DNA from: Rehmannia glutinosa
Lineage: Eukaryota; Streptophyta; Magnoliopsida; Lamiales; Orobanchaceae
Assembly (NCBI GenBank): GCA_016081115.2
Contig: CM071929.1
Coordinates: 2,170,001-2,234,000 of the forward strand
Direction of reading: 5' to 3'
DNA length: 64,000 nt
Each line of letters opens with the position of its first letter. Position 1 is the first letter of the stretch. The translations under genes were made by a program, and so were the position numbers. The notes beneath the pieces are model-generated. The model saw nothing but the letters and a program-made list of their open reading frames with translations, had not been told where the DNA came from and searched no databases. Shown piece by piece: positions 32,976 through 44,052 of the stretch.

Positions 32976-33149
32976 GGATCAAGTAAAGTCCATGCAATAT
33001 ATAAAGCGAAAGTGCGAGTATATCAGTGACACACAAGCGAAGTAAGGCAAAAGTAAGACATAAAACGAAGTAACATTTGAAGTACATTAAGAGGCGATGA
33101 GATCGTGAATAAAAATACATCTAAGTTAAATACTTCATTTATTTACATA

Positions 33150-35424
33150 AAAAGCCCTAGGAGGCTAAAAGAGGTTTCACGAGATCGGTGAACTCATCGA
33201 CCTCCTCCACTTCATCGACGACCTCTACATCGCGCGAGCTACCCACCTCGCTTCGCTTCGGCCGACGCCCGCCTTTTGGCTCGTCCTTCTCAAAGGGGTC
33301 AAGCTTGTCGTGGTCGAAATCGGCCTTAAAAGCTTCCTCTTAATTAATCGTCGCGCACCGCCAAGCCATCAAAGAGGTACACCACGGCTCGCTTAAGAAT
33401 GAGTTTCTCGCAAGACGAGGACCGGAGAAAGGATTGAACCCCGGCAAGACGAGACGAGGCTAGCGAGGCCTTATGCTCTTCGGATGAGAGATATTCTTCA
33501 AGGCCTTGTTTCCGACCTTTTTCAAAAGAACCGCCACCTCCTTGATGTGGTGCACCTCGCGAGTTTTGAGCTCGCTTTGAGACGAAGCAAGTCAGGCTTG
33601 TGTCACTACTTCCTTGAGGAGTTCGGCTCGAGCCTCCTCGACGGCTTTTGCCTTATCCGCCGACGGGATTCGGAGCCTCGCATGGACCTCGCTCGGGTGA
33701 TTAATGTACACCTCGCTCGTGCTTCCAATCGGCACCGCCAAGCGCCATTTGGTGCAACAGGCCGAAAAGCTATAAAAAAAAAAAAAAAAAAAAGGGCGAA
33801 GTAAGTGGTGGCGGAGCGAGATAGAAGCGAAGAAACAAAGTTGGATAATTTAAATACATTCACATACCGACATGACCTCGTGAGCCGCCAACTCTTCGAG
33901 GCGGGTGAACTCCGTGGTCATCAAGGCAAATTGGTCAGTGGGGAGGGTAGTATAGTTATACAGTTCGAAGGAATCCTCCCACCTTCGTCTCGAGGACCGA
34001 GCTCGCGAGCTAATATTCCGGGGCCGAATGGTGCGAGGCATGGCAAGCTCGCGAACACGGGCTTAAGGTCGAGCCTTCGCGAGCCGCGAGCCGTTGAGCT
34101 TGGGAGATGGGACTCGCTCCGGTTCAACCACATCATCATTTGATCAACGGTGGGGAGGTTGGCATCAGTAGGCTCGAGCTCGTCGTGAGCTAGCATCCCG
34201 GGGGAAGCACCCATAGAATCAGAAGAGCTCCTAGCCTTGCGAATTTTTGCCCTTTTTGGAGCAGAACTTTCAACCACCTTTTTTCCCTTGTCCTCCCTAG
34301 CTTCACGCCCGAGGCCTTGATGGTTTTCTTGAGGGGCACCTCGGGAGTGGGGTCGAGGCTATTGTCACGGAGGGGGGTCAAGGCTGCGACCACGCCCAAC
34401 GGTAAATCCGACGCAACAGCCTCTTGTCGAGCTCGCATGAGCTAGCGAGGCTTCTTTGTTGTTGGCGAGGGCCTTGTCAAGAACGGCAGATCGGACCGCC
34501 ATATCTCTGCATGAATAAAAGCAAGGCATCAATACAAAGTATGATAAGCGAACCGAAAAATTAAAAAGAAATATATTACCAAGGGTTAGAGTTTCATGAC
34601 GAGGAGCGGGGCTAAGGCCGACGAGGATAGAACATCTTCTGTAATGAGGTCGCAAGCCTCATACCAATGTTGGGTAAGCATAGAAATGAAGTTGGTACCC
34701 CAAGAAACAGGAGGCGGGGCCTCGGGGCGGCGGCCAGCCTTCCAATCGAAGGTAGCTCCCAGGATTTTCAATAGGGGCTCGAATGAATACGAACCTATCT
34801 TTCCAAGGCCACACCGAGGAAGGAACTCGATGCAAAAAATTTCGGTTAGTGCGAGGAGAAATGTAAAAGAATCCGGAGTTAGTAGTGGTAGTGGAAGAAT
34901 GGATGGCGATAGCTCGCAGAAGTGAGAGAGTGAGGCGGCCTCGCCGAAATGTTTCATTAAAATGATGAAGCCTACAATGTGACGATAGGAATTTGGGACG
35001 AGCTGAGCGGGGCAAACATCGAGCCCTCTTAAAATGTCAACAACGGGGCGAGCCAAAGGAAATCTAAGACCCGCCTCGAAGCTAGCGAGGTGAAAGGCTA
35101 AAGCAATGAGGTGGAGGCTTGTCTATCCCGTCACTAGTAGTTGGAATGAGGATTTGGTATGAGGCGGGGATATGGAAGTTTTTCCTAATGATGCCTATGT
35201 CGTGAACGGAGACCGGGACCTAAGAAGAGCCGGGGCGACGTGTTCCAGGTCGTCCGGCGGGTGGCCTCGTGGGATACCCTGTCGGGAGAAGGGGAATACG
35301 GGTTGCCCCGCTTGTGGAAGTAGAAGAGCTCGAAGACGAGCCGGAGTCAGACGACCCTGAGTTCGAGGACGAACCAGAGTTCGACCGCGAGCTAGAGGGC
35401 CGCATAGATGGAGGAGGGGTCGCC
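33150..35424 (-). pseudogene. Antisense ORF (aORF) of the Tat/Retand element, gypsy-type transposon domain
   Basis: On the minus strand, opposite to gag-pol, a start at plus 35424 opens MATPPPSMRPSSSRSNSGSS, a Ser-rich leader. From plus 35056 to 34586 comes a folded-domain-like part (VVDILRGLDVCPAQLVPNSY, HIVGFIILMKHFGEAASLSH, EIFCIEFLPRCGLGKIGSYS) that resembles the 'putative gypsy type transposon' domain (PF04195). Further parts at 34277-33921 and 33863 onward are polar and charged, and an acidic end (VVDEVEEVDEFTDLVKPLL) lies near plus 33160-33230. Splice-like or frame breaks separate the pieces. Antisense ORFs of this kind are known between pol and the 3' LTR in Tat elements. Their function is unknown. 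Confidence 0.68.
33777..33793 (+). repeat. A-run inside the antisense ORF
   Basis: A 17-base A-run (T-run on the aORF strand) with AAAGGG after it. It may be an intron polypyrimidine stretch for the antisense transcript or a slippage site. Confidence 0.5.
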
Positions 35425-35755
35425 ATAAATAATAAGAAAATTTAAAGTGGAGATAAAAAGAAAACCTACCTCTAAGTCGGGCGAAGTCGGGAGCACGAGG
35501 TCAAGATCCTAGGTTGCGATTTAACCGAGCAAAATGAGGTGATCTTGGGTAGGAAATGTGAAAAGTGAAGGTTTGAAAACCATCCTATATATAGAGAGAA
35601 AGGCGGGAAAATCGACGGTCTCGATCAAGAGATTATTCAAATTCAACGGAAGGGATGGAAGGATCTTTTCAATTCAGGATTAGGCCGTATGTCGTCAATT
35701 CGGGAGTCGATCGAGTCACTTTTAGCAATAAATTACTAAAGTAATCGGGAGTAAA

Positions 35756-36226
35756 TGATGTGGAAATTACCACCATACTCGCCAGTCGAGTTGACCATCT
35801 TGACCTCGCCCGCGAAATTACCAAAGTACCTCGGGATCCGCGGCTTTTTATATGGGTCCCGACCCGACCCGATTCCGGTCGGGTCGCCGCGAACCACACG
35901 CCGTCGATCGGGCGCCACGTGTACGGTGATCCGCCTCACCCGGTGAACAAGATTATAAATACGATTTTAAATCAAGGTAAAAGGTAACTTGTCATTATTC
36001 TAAATTACCTCGCTCTTTAGCTTCCTAAGACCTCAACACCGATTCGACTTAGGCATCGGAGGGCCTTAGTGAGCCATCCGGCCACTTAACGTGCGTTCTG
36101 TTTAGTACCTCGAACAAAGACCTCACCTAGCTTTTTGGGGATCCTCACTGGTCGCCACGTGGAACACACTTCAACTCGCTTTGTGGGTCCTTGGGCCAAA
36201 AGATATTCGATTACCTTCCTAAATCA
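35756..36226 (+). repeat. 3' LTR of the Tat-type element
   Basis: Starts TGATGTGGAAATTACCACC and ends TTCCTAAATCA. The TATA box TATAAATA lies at 35954-35961. It differs from the 5' LTR by many one- to three-base indels, for example ACTCGCCAGTCG against ACCGCCAGTCG. Confidence 0.88.
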
Positions 36227-37179
36227 CGACCATGTCTCATCTTGTTCATGGTGTGTTTAGAAAAGGAAAAAAGACAAATGATAATAATTTATACATTTAA
36301 TAGAAGTAAATAAAAACTTAAAAACGCTAAAGCTAACTTCACTTTTTATTAGTTGAGTTAAAATTCGAAAGGCTAGCTGAGGTTATTTCCTTCTTGTATA
36401 GTTATAACTTATAACTAATTCTTTGCCATAAATAAAATAATTTAACTTAGCGTGCACTACTTAATTGAATTACAAGTCAACGATACAGTGTATAATTTAA
36501 AAATAATTTATATCACGATCATGCACGGATGAGTTGATAAACGTGTATCCATAATTTATAATATGAATACCTTTCAAAAAAGAAAAAACATTAAAATATG
36601 AATTAATTGAAATAGAAATTCGAACTATATTAATAAGTAGTCTAACTATTAATTAGAAAATTAAGAAAGCTTTGATGCACATCCAATATCGATTGGGGGT
36701 GCGATTGGATATCTTTTCATTTTGAAAATTTTATTTTTGCTAGAGAATAGTAAAAAAATTCGATGAAAGTTTTTGGAAAATTTTGAGAGTGAATGGATAT
36801 GTAATGATGAAAGTTGATTTGATTTAAAAATAGTAAAATAATGATTGCATGTGATTTAAAGTTGATTTGATTTAAAAAATTTATTTTCTTGTGTTCTATT
36901 TGTCTCTTTTGAGATGATTTATGGTTTATTATCAAATTCCCATTAAAGAATTCAAATTCGAGATGAGTATGAATCAATATACGATAAATGTTATGATATG
37001 TTGATGTAATCGTATTATGCTATTTATTTTTTAATATTAAGATATAATTGAATTGACACGACTTTATCATAATTGGTTCTTATTTATAGTTTTATTTTAG
37101 AGTTGATGTATTGTATTTTAGTTTTATATTAATGTTAGTTGGGTTTGTAAAAAAAAACGTACCAAATTCAAGTCGATTC
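36227..37179. other. AT-rich intergenic DNA with a dispersed repeat
   Basis: From about 36697 (GGGGGTGCGATTGGATATC) a repeat related to 12225-12400 is present; its start motif also resembles the insertion near 55070. No gene seen. Confidence 0.4.
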
Positions 37180-37485
37180 GAGAGCAATCATTAAAAGTTC
37201 GTTTGTGCTCGTGACGTTAACATAATGAACCAAATTTGAATACGTTTTTGTTCGATAAGACGAAAGCTCGGCTCGAGCTCGACTCGATTAGTCAAAAATA
37301 ATAATATATGTGTAAAAATATCAAGCTACTTGAACTTGATTTTTGCTCGACTTCGACTATAGTTTGTTAGAGCTCGATTCGATTAATAATCAAATAAAAC
37401 TCAAACACAATTTTTAAATATCGATAGAATTTCAAACAAGCTTGAACATTTATATTCAACTCGACTCAACCGCTTTACACCTCTA
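37180..37485. repeat. Fragment of the GAGCTCGACTCG-rich repeat family
   Basis: Contains GCTCGGCTCGAGCTCGACTC and related motifs with an AT-rich middle. A diverged relative of 10690-11168 and 12786-13305. Confidence 0.5.
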
Positions 37486-37790
37486 GTTGGGCCCCCTACA
37501 CATAATTTCTCAAGCCACATCGCTTAATGAATGACCATGCACAAGCCGATGTCACAATTGTGCATGTGCGTTTAAATTCATCATGATTGGATTTAATGAT
37601 ACGTGTATAAGATGATGTCACAATCAGATACGTATTTTTCATCCAATATATGAAATATGAAATAGAATAGGAAATCTCACCCCATCCAATACTACAAGAA
37701 ATTACTAAATTTCTTAAAAATATTTTAACTAAATAAAGAAGTAAAGAACCCTCATGTCATGGAACCAAACCCTAGTCTAGCAATCTAGGT
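37486..37790. other. Intergenic DNA, no gene seen
   Basis: The phrase GATGTCACAATTG / GATGATGTCACAATC is locally duplicated near 37548 and 37611. No other feature. Confidence 0.35.
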
Positions 37791-37945
37791 TTTCTTTCTT
37801 AATCTCCTCATTAGTTATTGGGCCAAATATTAAGAATTGGGGTAGAGTAGACTGAAGAGGCCCAACACCAAAAGAGGGGTAAAAGAGACAATTCCTCAGT
37901 CTCTTCTCTTTATAAGAATATCAAAGGGGTTTTAGGGTTTTTTTC
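37791..37945 (+). promoter_or_regulatory. Housekeeping-type promoter: site II, TATA and telo-box
   Basis: TGGGCC at 37819-37824 and GGCCCA at 37859-37864 are site II elements. TATAAGAA at 37911-37918 is a TATA-like box. GGGGTTTTAGGGTTTTTTTC at 37926-37945 contains a telo-box (AAACCCTAA in reverse form). This combination is typical of promoters of plant ribosomal-protein and snoRNA genes (TCP and telo-box factors). Downstream I see only short frames (MPTENISISPLLYER from 38040 with a GTCTCA after it; a further open piece from 38165), none recognised. Confidence 0.55.
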
Positions 37946-39092
37946 TTCTATATTGCCTTTGAGAGAACAGGGCGATCCGGTTAATTGTGGCGCTCGTGTT
38001 CCGTTGTCGGCGTATACTGATCGTCAGAGCCCTTTCTAGATGCCAACGGAGAACATCTCTATTTCTCCTTTGCTCTATGAAAGGTCTCACATTTATATTA
38101 AATCGGAAATTCATTTTATATTTTTCCTGTAATTTTACGAACTTCGTCGTCTTCTTTTTTCTGAATGGTTGATCGGCCGATCCAATGGGCTCTCGCAAAT
38201 TACAATATGTGGAAGCTCAATTTCACCCGGCCTAGATTTGTTATCGAATCAGTTCGGGGGGCAGCCTGGAAGTTTCACGAATTTTTCACTCGTGTTTTTA
38301 ATTCAGGGAAACTGCCCTATATTTTTAATTCACTAAAATTTTACTCTTTTTTTATTACATGTTTTAAGCATCAAACTGCCCTGGATGCCCTTTCGTTTAG
38401 TGATTTTTCAATGAATTCTTTTCTGTTTTAAGCATTTCAAGCTCCAATTTTGACCGCAAAGAAACAAAGGAGGAAACTTGAGCTGTCGATTACTGGATTT
38501 AGTATTCTTGCTCTCGAAGCTGGGGTTTTGGAATTGAATTTCACAAATAAACTTCTTTAGACTTCTTAGGGTATCGAGGGCTGCCGATGCCTCTTCATTC
38601 ATGTTTGAGTTTGTCACGTCTCTATTTCTTAGCTCTGTTGCTTTGGCGCTCAAAGTCAAATTGTAGGAGGGAAAATGTTTTTCGACATTGGACCATGGAC
38701 TGAAAGCAATAGAACAGGTACATCCAAGAATTGCTTGTTGGAACTATTGATTTTTGTATGCTTATTCTGAGTTAAAAGTAGTCAATACCAGTGATCATAT
38801 TTGGACTCATATAAATACCTGGCCAAAGATTAAAAGAAAAACACAAAAGCGTCGTAAAAGACCATGACAATGAAGTATAAGGACATTTTAAAGCGTCGTA
38901 AAATCAGTAGAGCAGCTGTGGCTGGAGGGTTGTAATGTGGCAGGGTGTTTGCATATAAGAAGATGGACAACTCAATTGATATTGTATTAGTGTCATTGGC
39001 AAACCTCAATCAATTGAGAGTATTTTAGTATAATTTGCAAAACCATATTCACCTCAATCATTCCAAAGTCAATGAAGAATTGGGAATCTGGG
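37946..39092. other. Region downstream of the housekeeping-type promoter, product not identified
   Basis: May contain a 5' leader and weak exons (38040-38087; 38165-38300, frame with WKLNFTRPRFVIESVRGAAW). No snoRNA C/D or H/ACA structure could be assigned. The phrase AAAGCGTCGTAAAA is duplicated near 38847 and 38890. Confidence 0.25.
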
Positions 39093-39240
39093 ATCATATA
39101 GTGGTTTAGTGGTTAAAGGCCTTCAAGCACAAGCCAGAGATTTGGGATTCGATTCTCACGTAGCTCTCTTCCCTACCAGAATTTGTACTAAAAACTATAT
39201 ATGTTTCCTATTTCAGACAAGGTAGCTGTATGATGTCTAG
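39093..39240 (+). mobile_element. tRNA-derived SINE
   Basis: The A box TAGTGGTTTAGTGGTTA (about 39099-39115) and the B box GGGATTCGATTCTC (about 39144-39157) are spaced as in a tRNA-derived RNA polymerase III promoter. The tRNA-unrelated body follows. A full tRNA fold is lacking. Confidence 0.6.
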
Positions 39241-39969
39241 ACAAATTTCATGTCTCCAATTATATACAGCAAATAGAGACTAGTTAAAATTTACCTAACC
39301 TCTTAGTTTCAATTGTAGATATGTTAATTGAAGGAAAACGGCTGTTGCTCATCGAATTCTTGGAAATGTTCATTTCAGGTTTCGTTAGCTTATTATGAAT
39401 TCTTCCTGAACTTATGTGAAAGAGAATTTTAACTTTGTTAATTTAATATATATATATATATATCCAGGTCTTTATGCACTGTTAATGTACTCTTTTGAGC
39501 TACAAAAATTCCATTTTTTGGTTATTTCTTTGTTGCATATTTTTCTCATGTTTATTACGTCCTGCAGCTTATTGAATTGTAGCAACAGGAAAGGAGCATA
39601 CAAGTATGAGGTACTTATTTCATTGACCAACGATCATATATTTCTATGTTTGTCAGTTGAGCTATTCAGTTATATATTTCCTGTATCATCACTTAAAATT
39701 TAATGTGGTAATTAGGTTTATAACATAAAACTTATGGGAAAAATTTGAATTGTATTATTGGTTTGATTCATCTTCAAACATATCCTAGATAAATTAAAAC
39801 AGGAAAAGCAGCTAGAGAGAAAATATTTAAGGCTGTATATCGTCAATAGATCTCAAGAAAGGGTATATTTCTTCTTCAAATGACAAAATTTGGTGCTCTG
39901 TTTATTTTACTTCATTCTTTTTATTTTTCCTGGCTCAAATCCAGAGTTCAAACATAACATAAATGAACT
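39241..39969. other. AT-rich intergenic DNA
   Basis: Includes a short (TA)n run at about 39449-39463. No gene seen. Confidence 0.35.
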
Positions 39970-40045
39970 GGTCACTTGAGCTTCTTGAAACCAGAGGATC
40001 TACATATTGGGGTTTTAGATTCCTAATTGTGAAAGGAACATGCAA
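39970..40045 (-). pseudogene. Duplicated remnant of the CYP72 terminal exon
   Basis: The minus strand reads LHVPFTIRNLKPQYVDPLVS, matching the P450 C terminus of the adjacent gene (LHAPFPIMTLQPQFGASLIL). The shared flanking phrase TTCAAACATAAC occurs near 39949 and 40069, so this is an old tandem duplication of about 120 bases just past the gene's stop codon. It lies downstream of the CYP stop and is not translated. Confidence 0.6.
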
Positions 40046-40097
40046 GAAGAGGAAAAAAATTTAGTGTTTTTCAAACATAACTTACATGAACTTTTCG

Positions 40098-42511
40098 TTA
40101 GAGCTTATGCAAAATTAGAGAGGCACCAAACTGGGGTTGCAGAGTCATGATTGGGAATGGAGCGTGCAAGTAATTAGATGACAACTCAAAGAAATGCTGT
40201 AGTATCATCGCCAAAGCCATTTTTGCCTCAATCATTGCAAAGTTTTGGCCAATGCAGACTCGTGGACCTGAGCTGAATGGTATGAAGGAGAATTGGGTGT
40301 TTGCTGCACTTGAAACTCCTTCCGAAAAACCTGTCTGGTTTGAATTCCTTCACATCATCACCCCAAATCTTGGGATCATAATGAAGTAGGCCTATTAGCA
40401 GCGTCAACTGTACCCCTACTGGTAAAATCATGTCTCCCAGTTTCACTGTCTTTGTAGGGGCTCAAGAATCAGAGGTGCTGGTGGATACAACCTTAGAACC
40501 TCTTGGAAAATCATGGTTACCTGCAAAACAACATATTTTGGTCCTTATAGGTCTAGGATGGGATGAATGTAAGTTCATTTTGTTTGTGTCTTTAATGTAT
40601 ATAGTTTGTCAGTAGTCACGCTACGCGAAATAAATGAAAGACGAAAGACCCTGTGCCATAGAGACATGCACAAAGATACGTAATTGAAGCCCGGAGCAGA
40701 TTAGTACCTTCTTGTGGGTGCTAAGGGGATGGGAATATGGAATGCTTGAGCGTTATATGTAGCCTTCAGAATTAAATTTTCTTAAAATTACAAAAAAAAC
40801 TACCCCAATGTTTAGTCTAATTATAAAATGTTTCATTTATCTTTCAAAATACAAGTAGCCCCTATAGATATTACAAATACCCCCTCCGTAGGTTCTATTT
40901 TGAAAATTTAAACAAATATCAGGGGGTATCGTCATTTTCAAAGGTGGTTGGGTTTTCTTTAATTAGAATGAACCTCAAGGGTGTTTTTTTTTTTTATAAT
41001 TAACCCTTCTAAATTAGGGTGTAAGAATATTCTCTTACAATTTTAAGTTGGTTGAGACCATCGAAATTCGGTTCCTTCTTTCCAAAAACTTTCAAAACCT
41101 CTTCTCTTGCACGGGCTTGCCAGTCTTGGTATTTGCTTAGCAGTACCAGTGTCCACACAAGCAAGCTTGATGTGGTTTCAGAGCCAGCAAAGTAGAATAG
41201 CTTGCATTCTTCAATTATATCTTCGATGCTCATTCCCACATCCTTGTTCCCATGTTCTCTAATCTCTTTGAAATTGGATCCCATCAATATACCCAATAAG
41301 TCATTATGGATGATTTCTCTGTTCTCTCGTCGGTTGATTATAACCCTTAGCGAGGATTGAATTTCATTTTTGATTGCTTTCATTCTTCTATTCGCCTTGG
41401 TGGGAAAATGCCTGTCAACAAACAGGTTGCTTATTGGAAATAGACAAATAGAGCTTATTTCTGATATGGGTGAATTTTACGGATTTGTACCTCCATCCTG
41501 GGATAAAACAGAATTGCAGGATTTGCAAAACAAGCTTAACTTCTTCTTTTTGCAGCTCAAATATTCTTCTTCCTTCTTCATGACTACTGCCAAATGCCGT
41601 TCGTGAAATCACATCCCCTGATAAATCCTCAAGATAAGGCCACACATCAATTTCCTTTGAATTCCCACTACTACAAACCAAGGCCTCCCATTTCCTATCA
41701 TTTCTGAACAACTCAATAGCATTGCTGGTATCATATTCTGCAAATAAAAATAGCGTACAATGTCACAGGAAAGAAAATGATGGTTTATAAGTTGTGTTAA
41801 CCATAGGAACTGTTTGTAAACTCTAGAAGTGATTCTCAGCTTTTAAATGTGAAATAAAAACTTTTTTTTCCATCTAGAAGTTGAGATTGACTTTTTTTTT
41901 TTGGAGTTTGCAAACAGTCAGATAGTAGTAGTGTGAAATTTACTTTTAGTTTCTCGATATGGAAAGCGGGGTTGATGATTTTCCTGTGTTTTGCCCATTT
42001 CTCATCTTCAAGAAACAGAAGCCCTCCTACAATTGTCTCGCCAATAGGGTCCGGAAGTGGCTTATGAAATACACCAGGTTTTGTCAAAATCTCCTTGATA
42101 AGCTCTGGATCGGCTATGTTTACTCTTGGTGAAGGTCCAAACCATACGAACGAACGCTTCCCTGATTCCAAATATAGGCAACAGTAAGAGATGCATTAAA
42201 AAGAATGAAATTATTTTCATAAATGAAACTTTACCATATTTTGCCATAATGTTGTGGTAATATGGAAGAATATGAGGTGGTACATCGTCCGAAAGCTCTA
42301 TTGTTTTGGGCTGTTCTGTTTTCATGACTGTGAGCAAGTCTTTCATGTCCCCGAGAAAGAGTCTGTATGGGTTCCCATGGAGACCTTGATTCCTCAGAAA
42401 CCTCTCCAGCTTCCTAGGCAAAAACCAGACCCAATTTAGTACTTTCACTGTCAGTGTTATGGATACAAGTATAAGGATAGAGGCCAGGGTCGAACTAAGT
42501 TTCACATCCAT
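40098..42511 (-). pseudogene. CYP72A-like: CYP72-family cytochrome P450, five exons, three single-base frame breaks
   Basis: An ER-bound haem monooxygenase; CYP72 enzymes oxidise terpenoids and other specialised metabolites. Substrate unknown. Exons (descending): 42511-42235, 42161-41944, 41737-41491, 41411-41039, 40520-40098, all GT-AG. The N terminus MDVKLSSTLASILILVSITL is a membrane anchor, followed by WVWFLPRKLERFLRNQGLHG. Exon 4 holds the I-helix (FAGSETTSS), exon 5 the ExxR helix (EVLRLYP), and the haem segment lies at 40248-40277. Exon 3 is 247 bases where 248 is needed (a base missing near 41692-41696). In exon 5 one base is missing near 40463-40466, giving a stop before the haem site, and one extra lies near 40317-40330. 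The C terminus then ends in TAA at 40098-40100. Two compensating shifts and full-length structure mean sequencing error cannot be excluded. An AATTAC MITE lies in intron 4. Confidence 0.85.
40783..41006. mobile_element. AATTAC-family foldback repeat in CYP intron 4
   Basis: Inverted ends (AAAATTACAAAAAAAACTAC; TTTTTTATAATTAACCC). The matching copy in intron 4 of the second locus (59734-60003) sits at the same place, so the insertion is older than the duplication. Confidence 0.6.
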
Positions 42512-42577
42512 GTTTTATCTTCTTTGCAAGAAAAATTAGCGGTATGATATGGATTTATAGACCTGGTGGTTTGTTTT
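42512..42577 (-). promoter_or_regulatory. Immediate upstream region of the CYP72-like gene
   Basis: Sixty-six bases separate the start codon from an AATTAC-family MITE. No clear TATA box is seen within them. Confidence 0.3.
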
Positions 42578-42786
42578 AGGGATAATTACAAGAACCTCCC
42601 TGAGGTTCGGCTAAATACAAAAACCCTAGAGGTTTTTGAAAATTGCGAAAAACCCCTTGAAATGTTACAATTATCCCCTTAAATTTAAGACATAATCAAA
42701 TATGAGGGGGCTTTTTGTAATTTTGAAAACCTTTGGGTTTTTTTTTGTAATTGCGAAAAATACCCTCGAGTTTTGGGGTAATCACA
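42578..42786. mobile_element. AATTAC-family foldback repeat upstream of the CYP gene
   Basis: The left end AGGGATAATTACAAGAACC and the right part TTTTGGGGTAATCAC are inverted. Internal arms TTTTTGAAAATTGCG and TAATTTTGAAAACC also pair. It sits where the promoter of the CYP gene should be. Confidence 0.6.
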
Positions 42787-43184
42787 AAACAAACCCGGCT
42801 AGGTTTAAAAATTATAACATGTATCCTGTTAATTACGATGACTTGTAGTCCAGAAAGTTTTGTCTGATTTAATGTGATTCTTGTAATTACGTTTGGTTCT
42901 GGTTGTGAAAATGGGTGTTTGATGTTGAATCTATGGAAAAAAACCACCCAAATGGGCATAGTTTTTTAGTGTTTTTTAAATTTGTTGAACAAGTCTTTGG
43001 CTTGTTTCTTCGTGCTAGAATTTTATATTTCCCGACCATAAATTGTTGTTGAACGTTGTGTCATGTCGATAAAGAGTGATAACAACACTCTTTTCATTTC
43101 AATATATACTTTTATGTTCATTTTAACTGGAGAAAATATTTTGAAAAATGAATTACATTATCTTGAAAAAGCTATACAAAGACG
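42787..43184. other. Intergenic DNA, no gene seen
   Basis: Partial continuation of AATTAC-type sequence to about 42900. Nothing else. Confidence 0.35.
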
Positions 43185-43585
43185 GGCTCGTCTGTGAGAA
43201 TGACGCATCCGCACCGGATATGTATTTGACACAATACTTTATCCGATACTTCATTAATACTCTATTAATACATTGCACATGGGAAGAAATAGAATTTATT
43301 TTAATGCTCATAGAGTTATCACATTTCATTTTTTTTTTTCTTTTTGATTGATCACATTTGATTTGAAGTTTTGTGAAATTTTGGTTTTTTATACTTAAAA
43401 TATTATGTTTTTAATTATACTTTGTACGCCTCAGTATTTTAAATAATATAAAAATATATAATTTTATATGTAAATATACACCATACCCATATCTTTAAAA
43501 CTTTAAAACTTCAAAACATGCTGTATTTCCGTATATGCGTCGTATTGTATCCGTGTCCCGCACTGTATTAGTGCTTCATAATTGA
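43185..43585 (+). repeat. Dispersed repeat shared with 15905-16262
   Basis: Same order of phrases as the first copy (ATCCGATACTTCATTAATAC, ATATAATTTTATATGTAAAT, AAACATGCTGTATTTCC, TAGTGCTTCATAA) on the same strand. Confidence 0.5.
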
Positions 43586-44052
43586 AAAGTAACAGAAAAA
43601 GACATAAGAAATAAATTTGAATCAAAACTTGTATTTATTTGTACTAGCAACTTGTAATTTAGCTTATGTCAAAACTTACATTACCGCACGAAATTAAAGA
43701 TGAAGTAGATCAAATGTAAGGGGAACTTTAATTTAACAAAACTATTGGGAAGATTTACACGACAAAGTTATAACTCCAACACGCAACTTCTTCTAATGAA
43801 AAATATCCTCTTTTCCACGATAATAACAAGGTGGCATCGAAATCATAGTAGAATTTGGATTCTTCTCTAAGTAAACAATGTGGAGATTACAAAGATCAAA
43901 AAGTTTTGTGCGTAATTTTGGAATTGATGATGAAAGAAGAGAGAATAAAAAACATAAAGGTGAAACTTTTAGTCCGAAATAACCCATTTTATTATTTCTT
44001 GTATTATACGTGTTCTCTGTAATTTGAGTTGGTGTAAGTTATACTTATTCTC
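43586..44052. other. AT-rich intergenic DNA, no gene seen
   Basis: No support for a gene or repeat. Confidence 0.35.

Larger units (their letters stand above)
26056..36226 (+). mobile_element. Ty3/gypsy LTR retrotransposon, Tat/Retand type, with antisense ORF
   Basis: Two direct LTRs (26056-26538 and 35756-36226) enclose gag, protease, reverse transcriptase, RNase H, a second RNase H and integrase in that order, all on the plus strand, then a tandem-repeat block, a poly(A) run and an ORF on the minus strand. Dual RNase H and an extra ORF between pol and the 3' LTR are known marks of the Tat lineage. Frame breaks are scattered through gag and pol, the LTRs differ by many small indels, and the 5-bp flanks (ATCCT and CGACC) do not match. 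It is therefore a non-autonomous, decayed copy as read. Confidence 0.9.

Noticed and set aside
26056..36226. Helitron or host genes within 26-36 kb
   Set aside because: Paired LTRs and the gag-protease-RT-RNase H-integrase order explain the region as one gypsy element. The minus-strand frames are its antisense ORF.
36227..36231. Target duplication of the Tat-type element
   Set aside because: The 5-bp flanks ATCCT and CGACC differ, and shifting the LTR ends by a few bases does not produce a match.
39093..39160. tRNA gene
   Set aside because: A and B boxes are present but no acceptor stem, anticodon arm or cloverleaf can be formed. A SINE head fits better. The same holds for 745-897 and 12660-12775.
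41370..41606. Plus-strand reading frame over CYP exons 3-4
   Set aside because: It is the complementary shadow of the P450 exons and intron 3.
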